In this document: positions 1 to 5,428 of the stretch, one piece after another
How positions within the stretch are numbered: the first letter of the stretch is position 1
Layout: every line of letters starts with the position of its first letter
Assembly (NCBI GenBank): GCA_030039575.1
Contig: JASHVH010000141.1
Span: forward strand, 1-6,235
From: Acidimicrobiales bacterium
Lineage (GTDB): Bacteria > Actinomycetota > Acidimicrobiia > Acidimicrobiales > Palsa-688
Length of the DNA: 6,235 nt
Direction: 5' to 3'
The notes under the pieces: generated by a model
The model's input: only the letters and a program-made list of their open reading frames with translations
Database searches by the model: none
What the model was told of the DNA's origin: nothing
Position numbers and translations under genes: made by a program

Positions 1-336
1 CCTCTCCTCGACGCCCCGAGGCGGAGCTGGGAGGCTCGGCCCGTCAGCCGCTTCCCGGCTGTCGACCTGGACATGGCCTTCACCGCCGGCGAGGACGTGC
101 CCGCCGGCGACCTGGAGGCTACCGTGCGGGGGACGGCCGGCGACCTGGCCGAGTCGGTGGCGCTTTTTGACGTCTGGCGCGACCCGTCGCTTGGTGAGGG
201 GAGGCGCAGCCTTGCCTTTCGTGCCCGGCTGCGGGCGCCCGACCGGACGTTGACCGAACAAGAAGTGGCAGCCGTCCGCGAGCGCGTCGCGGCCGAGGCC
301 CTGGCCCGCCACGGCGCCGTCCTGCGCGTGGGTTGA
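1..336 (+). CDS. pheT: Phenylalanine--tRNA ligase beta subunit, C-terminal fragment
   Basis: This is the last 111 codons of a gene entering from the left edge, ending in TGA at 334-336; frame 1 is open from base 1. The product is the C-terminal FDX-ACB (ferredoxin-fold anticodon-binding) domain of PheT. That subunit, with PheS, forms the alpha2-beta2 cytosolic enzyme charging tRNA-Phe. Visible family landmarks are SRFPAVDLDMAF near the domain start, the LFDVWRDPSLGEGRRSLAF stretch (family form LFDvY.G..i..gkkSla), the RTLTEQEV motif, and a terminal segment ending AVLRVG, where these proteins normally finish with a conserved LR. No internal break is seen. A methionine codon at 73 is internal to the domain and is not a start. 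The pheS-pheT pair preceding arg genes is a known actinobacterial arrangement. Identity is confident; the catalytic-like and B1-B5 domains lie outside the window. Confidence 0.93.
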   Translation, partial: PLLDAPRRSWEARPVSRFPAVDLDMAFTAGEDVPAGDLEATVRGTAGDLAESVALFDVWRDPSLGEGRRSLAFRARLRAPDRTLTEQEVAAVRERVAAEALARHGAVLRVG

Positions 337-392
337 CCTATCCTCGGTTACCTCGTCCGCCGTCCCATATCCACGGGCCCCAAAAAGCGGCC

Positions 393-411
393 CCAGGGAT
401 AGGATCCCTGG
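393..411 (+). terminator. Perfect 8-bp hairpin downstream of pheT, no U-tract
   Basis: CCAGGGAT (393-400) and ATCCCTGG (404-411) are exact reverse complements separated by a 3-nt loop (AGG). The stem lies 57 nt after the pheT stop and 55 nt before the next start codon. It is not followed by a run of T (the next bases are CAGCAATCTG), so it is not a classical intrinsic terminator. It could be a weak terminator of the kind common in actinobacteria, an mRNA 3'-end stabiliser or processing site, or a palindromic protein-binding site. A second, weaker 5-bp stem (GGGCC 375-379 with GGCCC 389-393) adjoins it and shares one base with it. Its structure is certain; its role is inferred. Confidence 0.4.
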
Positions 412-454
412 CAGCAATCTGAGGAGCGCCGCCGAGCCAGGAGGGGGCAGCAAA

Positions 455-460
455 AAGGAG
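455..460 (+). promoter_or_regulatory. Shine-Dalgarno site for the small gene at 467
   Basis: AAGGAG lies 6 nt before the ATG at 467, inside a purine-rich stretch. This good ribosome binding site supports both the reality of the gene and its start. A second in-frame ATG at 476 has a less well-placed site. I see no convincing -35/-10 pair in 337-454, so the gene may be co-transcribed with pheST. Confidence 0.75.
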
Positions 461-466
461 ACCTAA

Positions 467-907
467 ATGGACCTGATGGAGAAAATGAAAGAAGGGGCCG
501 CGCAGGCCTTGACGAAGGCTCAGCAAGGTGTGCGCCAGGGCAGAGCGAAAATTGACGAGGCGCAGGCCAAGCACCAGTGGGACGGTTTGCTGCGCAACCT
601 CGGGGCCGCTGTGTACGCCGAGCAGCGTCACGACGGTTCGAGCGACGCGGTGGCCGCCGCCTTGGCTGCCCTCGATGCCCAGGCGGAGCGGGTGCGCACC
701 AGCGAAGGTGACGGTTCGGAGGACGGGCCAGTGACCGAGGCGCAGGCAGACGACGGTGATGGCAGAGTTACCAGCCAGGCAGGCGAAGAGCCTGACGGAG
801 AGGCTGGCGCCGGGCCCGGGACCGCTGGGAACGAGACCAGTACCGGCGAGGCCGGTGCCGGCGAGGCCACTGGCGGGGAGGCCACTGGCGGGGAGGCCGG
901 CACCTAG
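467..907 (+). CDS. Small helical protein with acidic repeat tail, unknown function
   Basis: This is a 146-residue protein that I cannot assign to a named family. Residues 1 to about 75 look helical and amphipathic, rich in Ala, Gln, Lys and Arg (KAQQGVRQGRAKIDEAQAK near 17-35), followed by a hydrophobic segment LLRNLGAAVYAEQR at 41-54 and an Ala/Leu-rich helix AVAAALAALDAQAERV. From about residue 78 to the end it turns into a disordered Glu/Asp/Gly/Ala/Thr tail with no Cys, ending in five-residue repeats (E-A/T-x-x-G, residues 123-146). There is no signal peptide or membrane segment, so it is probably cytosolic. A clear ribosome binding site (455-460) supports the start. It sits between pheT and argC, separated from both by more than 100 nt, and argC has its own promoter, so it is probably not an arginine gene. 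The helical part resembles, from memory, small uncharacterised actinobacterial proteins with a 'GLLRxLGAAVYAE' core. The gene call is good; function is unknown. Confidence 0.75.
   Translation: MDLMEKMKEGAAQALTKAQQGVRQGRAKIDEAQAKHQWDGLLRNLGAAVYAEQRHDGSSDAVAAALAALDAQAERVRTSEGDGSEDGPVTEAQADDGDGRVTSQAGEEPDGEAGAGPGTAGNETSTGEAGAGEATGGEATGGEAGT
833..904 (+). repeat. 15-bp in-frame tandem repeat in the small gene's 3' end
   Basis: Units begin at 833, 848, 863 and 878, followed by a partial unit at 893 that runs into the stop codon at 905-907. The units at 863-877 and 878-892 are identical (GAGGCCACTGGCGGG); the two upstream are degenerate. Each unit encodes five residues: ETSTG, EAGAG, EATGG, EATGG, then EAGT. 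A 15-bp period keeps the reading frame, so copy number can change by slippage without disrupting the protein. This suggests a length-variable, flexible tail. Confidence 0.8.
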
Positions 908-959
908 GGCTGAACGTCGGCCGTTCCGATGTGCCGCCCGTAGGCTTATGCGGACCGAC

Positions 960-983
960 TTGCCTGCCGAGCGGCAATTTCTT
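960..983 (+). terminator. Weak hairpin plus T-rich tract before the argC promoter
   Basis: TGCCG (965-969) and CGGCA (972-976) can pair; alternatively TTGCC (960-964) pairs with GGCAA (973-977) around an 8-nt loop. Either stem is followed by ATTTCTT. This is a possible short terminator closing the transcript of the small gene just before the argC promoter begins. The stem is only 4-5 bp, so the call is tentative, and the T-rich part overlaps the ARG box and -35 element. Confidence 0.25.
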
Positions 984-998
984 GAATGTTTATGCAAC
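981..998 (+). promoter_or_regulatory. ArgR operator (ARG box) of the arg operon
   Basis: CTTGAATGTTTATGCAAC contains the imperfect palindrome TGAAT (983-987), a 4-nt AT-rich centre GTTT (988-991), then ATGCA (992-996). The established ARG-box consensus is TGAAT-N4-ATTCA, so only one base of the ten in the two half sites departs from it. It is an AT-rich island in GC-rich DNA, overlaps the predicted -35 element, and lies 20 nt before argC in an operon that encodes ArgR itself. This is the expected position for steric repression by arginine-bound ArgR. Only one box is evident here; ArgR hexamers often use two, and I did not find a second clear copy. Confidence 0.8.
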
Positions 999-1010
999 AT
1001 AGCGTATAGT
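982..1010 (+). promoter_or_regulatory. Sigma70-type promoter for leaderless argC transcript
   Basis: A -35 element TTGAAT (982-987; 4 of 6 to TTGACA) and a -10 element TATAGT (1005-1010; 5 of 6 to TATAAT) are separated by exactly 17 bp. Initiation about 7 nt downstream of the -10 falls at 1017-1018, where the argC ATG begins. No Shine-Dalgarno sequence precedes that ATG. The geometry therefore predicts a leaderless mRNA, a class known to be frequent in actinobacteria. The -35 lies within the ARG box, so ArgR binding should exclude RNA polymerase. Confidence 0.72.
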
Positions 1011-1017
1011 GGCGGCG

Positions 1018-2040
1018 ATGGGAGGAACGAAAACCGTCGCCGTCTTCGGAGCTTCGGGCTATGCGGGCGCCGAACTGTTGCGGCTGCTGGCGTCGCACCC
1101 GAAGTTCGAGGTCGTCGCCGCCACCGCTAGTTCGCACGAGGGGATGGCCGTGGCCGACCTGCACCCGGCTCTGGCGGCCGCTTACCCCGGCCTCAGTTTC
1201 GGGCCGAGCGAAGCCAGCGTGGCCGACGGGGTCGACCTCGTGTTCTGCGCCCTCCCGCACGGGGCTTCTCAGCAACTGGTCCCGAAGTTGCTGGAGAACG
1301 CCGGCCACATCGTGGACCTGGCCGCTGATTTTCGCCTGAAAGATCCGGGCCTTTACCCCATCTGGTACCACGAGGAGCACAGCTGTCCCGAACTGCTCGA
1401 GGAGGCCGTCTACGGTTTACCCGAGCTGGACCGCGAGAAGCTCCTGGGGGCCAAGCTGGTGGCTTCGCCCGGGTGTTATGTGACGGCGGGCAGCCTGGCC
1501 CTCGCCCCCTTGGTCAAAGCCGGGGCCGTGGCGTCCACGGGCATCATCGTGGACGCGGCCAGCGGTGTTTCCGGCGCCGGGCGCAAACTGGCCGAAGGCA
1601 CACAGTTCTGCACCGTCGACGAGGATTTCACCGCCTACGCCCTACTGAGCCACCGTCACACGCCGGAGATGGAACAAGCCATCGGCGCCCAACTTCTCTT
1701 CACGCCCCATTTGGCCCCGATGAACCGGGGCATCCTCGCCACGTGCTACGCCCGCCCCGTCCCTGACCGGCGCGACGACCCCCTCGACGTGCTTGGTCGG
1801 GCTTACGCCGGCGAGCCCTTCGTCGTCGTTTCCGAGCGGCTGCCGTCCACGAAGGCCACCCTGGGTTCGAACGCCGCTCACTTGACCGGCCGCCTTGACG
1901 AACGCACCGGCTGGGCGGTCACGATCTGTGCCCTCGACAACCTGGTCAAAGGGGCGGCGGGCCAGGCGGTGCAATGCGCCAACGCGGTCATGGGCTGGCC
2001 CGAGACGACCGGGCTGCCGGTGGCGGGGATGGCCCCGTGA
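1018..2040 (+). CDS. argC: N-acetyl-gamma-glutamyl-phosphate reductase
   Basis: ArgC is a cytosolic enzyme that uses NADPH to reduce N-acetylglutamyl-5-phosphate to N-acetylglutamate semialdehyde, the third step of arginine synthesis. The 340-residue product has the usual length. The Rossmann nucleotide motif GASGYAG is at 11-17, and LVFCALPHGASQ follows. The nucleophilic Cys153 sits in SPGCYVTA (commonly NPGCYPT), SGVSGAGR lies near 185, the catalytic-His motif HRHTPE is at 212-217, and the conserved LAPMNRGIL is downstream. I chose the ATG at 1018 over an in-frame GTG at 1009 because the latter lies inside the predicted -10 box and would not be transcribed. There is no Shine-Dalgarno site, consistent with leaderless translation. 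It is the first gene of the operon, and its TGA overlaps the GTG of argB by 4 nt, with no argJ in between. Identity is very secure; the start is fairly secure. Confidence 0.95.
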   Translation: MGGTKTVAVFGASGYAGAELLRLLASHPKFEVVAATASSHEGMAVADLHPALAAAYPGLSFGPSEASVADGVDLVFCALPHGASQQLVPKLLENAGHIVDLAADFRLKDPGLYPIWYHEEHSCPELLEEAVYGLPELDREKLLGAKLVASPGCYVTAGSLALAPLVKAGAVASTGIIVDAASGVSGAGRKLAEGTQFCTVDEDFTAYALLSHRHTPEMEQAIGAQLLFTPHLAPMNRGILATCYARPVPDRRDDPLDVLGRAYAGEPFVVVSERLPSTKATLGSNAAHLTGRLDERTGWAVTICALDNLVKGAAGQAVQCANAVMGWPETTGLPVAGMAP

Positions 2041-2912
2041 GCGCCAGTGAGGCCGTGGCCGGCCTCGATGCCAGCGCGAAGGCCGAGATCCTGGTCGAAG
2101 CGCTCCCTTACATCCGCCGGTTCTGGCAGAAGGTGGTGGTGGTCAAGTACGGCGGTAACGCCCTCGGCGACGGTTCGGCACTGGCGGATTTCGCCAGCGA
2201 TATCGTGCTCATGCGTTCGGTCGGGATGCGGCCGCTCGTCGTGCACGGTGGTGGGCCGCAGATCGGGGAGCTGATGTCGCGGCTCGGCAAGCAGCCCGAG
2301 TTCCGCCAGGGCCTGCGCGTGACCGACGCCGAGACCCTCGATATAGCCCGGATGGTCCTGGTCGGGAAAGTGAACCGGGACATCGTGGCGGCGATAAACG
2401 TTCACGGCCCCCTGGCCGTCGGGGTCTCGGGCGAGGACGCCGGCCTGATCCGGGCAACACCGCTCGACCCCGCACTGGGCTTCGTCGGGGACATAACGAA
2501 GGTGGGCCCGGAGCTCCTCCTCCGCCTACTGGCCGAGGACCTGGTCCCTGTGGTGGCCACCATCGGGACCGACGAAACGGGCCAGGCGTACAACGTCAAC
2601 GCCGACACCGCCGCAGGCGCCATCGCCAAAGCGTTGAGGGCGGAAAAACTCGTCTTCCTGACCGACATCGATGGTGTACGGGCCGACGAGGACGACCCCG
2701 CCAGCCTGCTCAGCCAACTGCATGCCGGGGAGCTGGAAGAGCTCATGGTCAAGGGGGTCGTCGCCGGAGGTATGGTCCCCAAGGCCCGGGCCGCAGTGGA
2801 GGCGGTGACCGGCGGGGTGGCGCAGGTGCACATCCTCGACGGCCGGGCGCCCCACGTCCTCCTACTGGAGATTTTCACCCGGAGCGGGATCGGCACAATG
2901 GTCCTCCAATGA
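2037..2912 (+). CDS. argB: Acetylglutamate kinase
   Basis: ArgB transfers phosphate from ATP to N-acetylglutamate. The 291-residue protein is a full-length amino-acid-kinase fold. Lys37 lies in VVVKYGGNA, HGGGPQ at 70-75 forms the glycine-rich phosphate loop, and LRVTD and VGKVNRDIV follow. YNVNADTAAGAIA carries Asp190, and GGMVPK carries Lys249; by family alignment Lys37, Asp190 and Lys249 match the catalytic Lys/Asp/Lys set. The C-terminus HILDGRAPHVLLLEIFTRSGIGTM is typical. Residues 15-31 (KAEILVEALPYIRRFWQ) form the extra N-terminal helix characteristic of hexameric, arginine-inhibited kinases. The frame stays open upstream to 1974, but GTG 2037 matches the family N-terminus, gives a 4-nt GTGA overlap with argC, and has a GGGGA stretch just upstream. 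The stop overlaps the argD start by 4 nt. The identity is very secure; arginine sensitivity is inferred. Confidence 0.95.
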   Translation: MSASEAVAGLDASAKAEILVEALPYIRRFWQKVVVVKYGGNALGDGSALADFASDIVLMRSVGMRPLVVHGGGPQIGELMSRLGKQPEFRQGLRVTDAETLDIARMVLVGKVNRDIVAAINVHGPLAVGVSGEDAGLIRATPLDPALGFVGDITKVGPELLLRLLAEDLVPVVATIGTDETGQAYNVNADTAAGAIAKALRAEKLVFLTDIDGVRADEDDPASLLSQLHAGELEELMVKGVVAGGMVPKARAAVEAVTGGVAQVHILDGRAPHVLLLEIFTRSGIGTMVLQ

Positions 2913-4057
2913 CGGGGTCCCATCTGATGCCGACTTATGCCGAGCCCAGGGTCACGTTCATCAGGGGGGAGGGCACTTACCTTTGGGACGACGAGGGGCG
3001 CCGGTACCTCGACTTCCTGTCCGGGCTAGCGGTCACGTCGCTCGGGCACGCTCACCCGGCCGTGGCCGAGGCGGTCTGCCAAGCCTCGAGGACCTTGTTG
3101 CACACCTCCAACCTTTTCGGGACGACGCCGCGTGAGGACGTGGCAGACGTCCTGGACCGGCTCATCGGCGGTGGGGGGAAGGTCTTTTTCGCCAACAGTG
3201 GCGCAGAAGCGAACGAATGCGCCATCAAATTGGCGAGGAAATGGGGGGGGCACGGCCGTTACGCGGTAGTAAGCGCCTACGGTTCTTTTCACGGCCGGAC
3301 CCTGGCCACGCTGCACGCCACCGGGCAGCCGGCCAAACATGAAGCATTCCAACCTCTTCCCGAGGGCTTCCGGCATGTCCCGTGGCAGGACGTCGACGCG
3401 CTCGAGAAGGCGATCACCCCCGAGGTCGCCGCCGTGTTGCTCGAGCCGGTACAGGGCGAGGGAGGTGTCTGGCCGGCAGGCGAGCGGTACTTCCAAGCGG
3501 TGCGGGATCTCTGTGAGGAGCGCCAGGTCCTCTTCATGGTCGACGAGGTCCAGACCGGCCTCGGCCGCACCGGCCGGTGGTGGGGTTTCCAGCACTATGG
3601 CGTCGAACCTGACGTCGTCACGGTGGCCAAGGCGCTCGGCAACGGTGTGCCTATCGGGGCGTGCTGGGCGCGTTCTGACGTGGCGGCCGCGTTTGTTCCC
3701 GGCGACCACGCCTCGACCTTCGGGGGCCAGCCCCTGGCCGCTTCCGCTGCTCGCGCCACCCTCGAGGTTATGGAGCAACAAAATGTGCCCCAACTGGCCG
3801 AGGAACGGGGGAACTATTTGGGGAAAAGGTTGGCCGCCCTGGACGGCGTCAGCGCTGTGCGCGGGTTAGGCCTGCTGCTCGCCGCCGAACTGGTCCAGGC
3901 AGAGGCGAGCGAAGTGGCGGCCAGGTGCCTTCAAAACGGGCTTGTCCTCAATGCCGTGACTGCGACCGCGTTGCGGTTCGAGCCGCCGCTGCTTATAACC
4001 GACGACGAAATAGACGAGGGGGCGCAGATCCTGGCCCACGTCCTGGAGGAAATATGA
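2909..4057 (+). CDS. argD: Acetylornithine aminotransferase
   Basis: ArgD is a PLP-dependent class III aminotransferase that converts N-acetylglutamate semialdehyde and glutamate to N-acetylornithine and 2-oxoglutarate. Many family members also serve in lysine synthesis as succinyldiaminopimelate transaminase. The 382 residues include GEGTYLWDDEGRRYLDFLSGLAV at the N-terminus, NSGAEANE (96-103), the FHGRT motif, EPVQGEGG, and DEVQTGLGRTG (Asp212 for the PLP ring nitrogen). The Schiff-base Lys241 is in AKALGNGVPIGA, and STFGG is at 269-273. The ATG at 2909 overlaps the argB stop (ATGA) but has no good Shine-Dalgarno site; an in-frame ATG at 2927 has GGGG about 9 nt upstream and would remove six residues. 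I prefer 2909 because it follows the operon's 4-nt overlap pattern. An eight-G run at 3243-3250 lies in frame within codons for Trp-Gly-Gly. Its stop overlaps argF by 4 nt. Confidence 0.95.
   Translation: MTGSHLMPTYAEPRVTFIRGEGTYLWDDEGRRYLDFLSGLAVTSLGHAHPAVAEAVCQASRTLLHTSNLFGTTPREDVADVLDRLIGGGGKVFFANSGAEANECAIKLARKWGGHGRYAVVSAYGSFHGRTLATLHATGQPAKHEAFQPLPEGFRHVPWQDVDALEKAITPEVAAVLLEPVQGEGGVWPAGERYFQAVRDLCEERQVLFMVDEVQTGLGRTGRWWGFQHYGVEPDVVTVAKALGNGVPIGACWARSDVAAAFVPGDHASTFGGQPLAASAARATLEVMEQQNVPQLAEERGNYLGKRLAALDGVSAVRGLGLLLAAELVQAEASEVAARCLQNGLVLNAVTATALRFEPPLLITDDEIDEGAQILAHVLEEI
4045..4050 (+). promoter_or_regulatory. Shine-Dalgarno site for argF inside argD
   Basis: GGAGGA lies within the last codons of argD, 3 nt before the argF ATG at 4054. 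The spacing is short but the match is strong. It decides the argF start, which sits in an ATGA overlap with the argD stop. The frame is open further upstream within argD, but those codons do not match the family. Confidence 0.6.
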
Positions 4058-4944
4058 CCCGGCACCTGCTTGATATCGACGACCTGACGCCCAGCGAGCT
4101 CAACGCGGTGCTCGACCTGGCCGCGGACGAGTACCCCCCTCATGTCCTGACGGGCCGCGGAGTCGCGCTCGTTTTCCAGAAGCCGTCCGCCAGGACCCGC
4201 AGCTCATCCGAGCTCGCCGTTTTCCAGCTGGGCGGCCACCCGCTGACCATCCGGGCAGACGAGGTGGGCATAGACGAGCGGGAGAGCGCCGAGGACGTGG
4301 CCCGCACGCTTTCGCAATACCACGCCGCCATAGGGGCGCGGGTCCTGGACCACGAGGTCCTCGTCCGCATGGTCGCCGTTTCCAGCGTGCCGATAGTCAA
4401 CCTGCTCTCCGACCGCGCCCACCCGCTCCAGGCCATCGGCGACCTCCTGACGCTCCGCTCTCATTGGGGTGGCAACCTGGCCGGGCGTCGGGTGGCGTGG
4501 GTAGGTGACGCCAACAACGTGGCCCGGAGCTTTGTGCTGGCCTGCGCCATGACGGGTGTCGACGTCGTGATGGCCACCCCACCGTCCCACCGGCTCGACC
4601 AGGCCACTGTGGAAGAGGTGGCCGAGTTCGGCGGCAACCTCGTACAGACCTCGGTCCCGGAGGAGGCGGTCAAAGAAGCCGACGCCATCTATACCGACGT
4701 TTGGGTCTCGATGGGCCAAGAAGGGGAGTCCGTGGAGCGCCTCGTTGCCTTCGCGCCCTACCACGTGGGGGCGTCGCTCATGGGCCTGGCTGCGCCGGGC
4801 GCCGTTTTCCTGCACTGTTTGCCCGCCCACCGGGGCGAGGAGGTGGCGGCGGAAGTGATCGACGGGCCCGCCAGCCTGGTGTGGCCCCAGGCTGCCAACC
4901 GGCTGCGGGCCATGCGCGGGCTGTTGCTCTGGCTGTTCTCGTGA
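4054..4944 (+). CDS. argF: Ornithine carbamoyltransferase
   Basis: ArgF joins carbamoyl phosphate and ornithine to give citrulline in the cytosol, normally as a trimer. The 296-residue protein shows both domains. The carbamoyl-phosphate loop is KPSARTR at 43-49, followed by SSSE, with LGGHPL shortly after. [12 protein letters not shown] starts at 123, and the second-domain motif [11 protein letters not shown] follows. The ornithine loop DVWVSMGQE is at 215-223, [10 protein letters not shown] at 254-263, and the C-terminal [13 protein letters not shown] helix closes the enzyme. The SMG loop and HCLP motif favour ornithine over acetylornithine as substrate. The phosphate loop reads SARTR, not the usual STRTR, and the following Phe of SFE is Ser; I believe such variants occur in related actinobacteria. 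It is slightly shorter than typical members (about 305-335). It overlaps argD and argR by 4 nt each (ATGA, GTGA). Confidence 0.94.
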   Translation: MTRHLLDIDDLTPSELNAVLDLAADEYPPHVLTGRGVALVFQKPSARTRSSSELAVFQLGGHPLTIRADEVGIDERESAEDVARTLSQYHAAIGARVLDHEVLVRMVAVSSVPIVNLLSDRAHPLQAIGDLLTLRSHWGGNLAGRRVAWVGDANNVARSFVLACAMTGVDVVMATPPSHRLDQATVEEVAEFGGNLVQTSVPEEAVKEADAIYTDVWVSMGQEGESVERLVAFAPYHVGASLMGLAAPGAVFLHCLPAHRGEEVAAEVIDGPASLVWPQAANRLRAMRGLLLWLFS

Positions 4945-5414
4945 AGCTCACCAAGACCCAGCGCCAGCACCGTGTCAGCCAGATCCTCGAGAAAGAGGGG
5001 GTCACGAGCCAGGCGGAGCTGGTCAGGATGCTGGCCGACGAGGGTGTCGAGGCCACCCAGGTCACCGTTTCCCGAGACCTGGAGGATCTCGGAGCGGTAA
5101 AGGTCCGCCGGCCGGGGGGAGCCCTTGTGTACGCTCTGCCGGCGGCCTCCAACGAACGGCCCGAGCCCGAACTTCACCTTCGCCGGGTGCTCGGGGAGTG
5201 GGTGGCCGACGTGGCCAGCTCCGGCAACCTGGTGATCGTTCGCACGCCGCCGGGCTGCGCGCACGTGGTCGCGTCCGCGTTGGACCGGGCCGGCCTGCCG
5301 GACGTGGTCGGCACGGTGGCGGGTGACGACACCGTCCTGGTGGTGGCGAACGAACGGGTCAAGGGTGCCTCACTGGCCCGCAAGCTCGCCCGCATGGCCG
5401 GCCGGGCCACCTAA
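4941..5414 (+). CDS. argR: Arginine repressor ArgR
   Basis: ArgR is an arginine-responsive transcription factor that binds ARG boxes as a hexamer. The 157 residues have the standard two-domain form. An N-terminal winged helix-turn-helix (about 1-70) carries the recognition segment [19 protein letters not shown]-terminal oligomerisation and arginine-binding domain (about 78-157) contains [39 protein letters not shown]; its GDD at 128-130 is the family's arginine-contacting motif. The frame is open upstream to 4701 but only inside argF; GTG 4941 matches the family N-terminus ([12 protein letters not shown]) and makes a GTGA overlap with the argF stop. Position inside the operon it presumably controls, with an ARG box before argC, implies autoregulation. 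It ends 14 nt before argG. Confidence 0.95.
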   Translation: MKLTKTQRQHRVSQILEKEGVTSQAELVRMLADEGVEATQVTVSRDLEDLGAVKVRRPGGALVYALPAASNERPEPELHLRRVLGEWVADVASSGNLVIVRTPPGCAHVVASALDRAGLPDVVGTVAGDDTVLVVANERVKGASLARKLARMAGRAT

Positions 5415-5418
5415 AGAC

Positions 5419-5424
5419 AGGAGG
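5419..5424 (+). promoter_or_regulatory. Consensus Shine-Dalgarno site for argG
   Basis: AGGAGG, an exact anti-16S complement, lies 4 nt before the argG ATG at 5429. argG is the only intact-start gene after argC that is not reached by an overlapping stop/start pair, so it appears to recruit ribosomes on its own. No promoter is seen in the 14-nt gap. Confidence 0.85.
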
Positions 5425-5428
5425 AACG

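Noticed and set aside
400..405. TAGGAT as a -10 box for the small gene
   Set aside because: It is part of the perfect hairpin and there is no -35-like sequence about 17 bp upstream.
338..1000. A 220-codon open frame on the minus strand spanning the pheT-argC spacer and the small gene
   Set aside because: It is antisense to a gene with a good ribosome binding site, its product is low-complexity with Gly/Pro/Leu repeats that mirror the + strand tandem repeat, and long antisense frames are expected at this GC content.
1009..1017. GTG at 1009 as the argC start
   Set aside because: The codon overlaps the predicted -10 box TATAGT, so it would lie upstream of the transcript start, and no ribosome binding site precedes it.
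756..1130. A + strand open frame bridging the small gene and the start of argC
   Set aside because: It crosses the argC promoter, overlaps two better supported genes in other frames and has an Arg/Pro/Ala-rich translation typical of shadow frames.
1974..2036. A 21-residue N-terminal extension on ArgB starting at 1974
   Set aside because: It overlaps the end of argC and does not match the family N-terminus; GTG 2037 gives the operon's usual 4-nt overlap and a normal length.
3026..3793. A 255-codon open frame on the minus strand opposite argD
   Set aside because: argD has every family motif in the + frame; the antisense translation shows no recognisable domain and is a high-GC shadow.
4701..4940. 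An N-terminal extension of about 80 residues on ArgR
   Set aside because: The extension lies wholly inside the argF coding region in another frame, and the translated residues are Gly/Arg-rich with no similarity to ArgR, whose usual N-terminus begins at GTG 4941.
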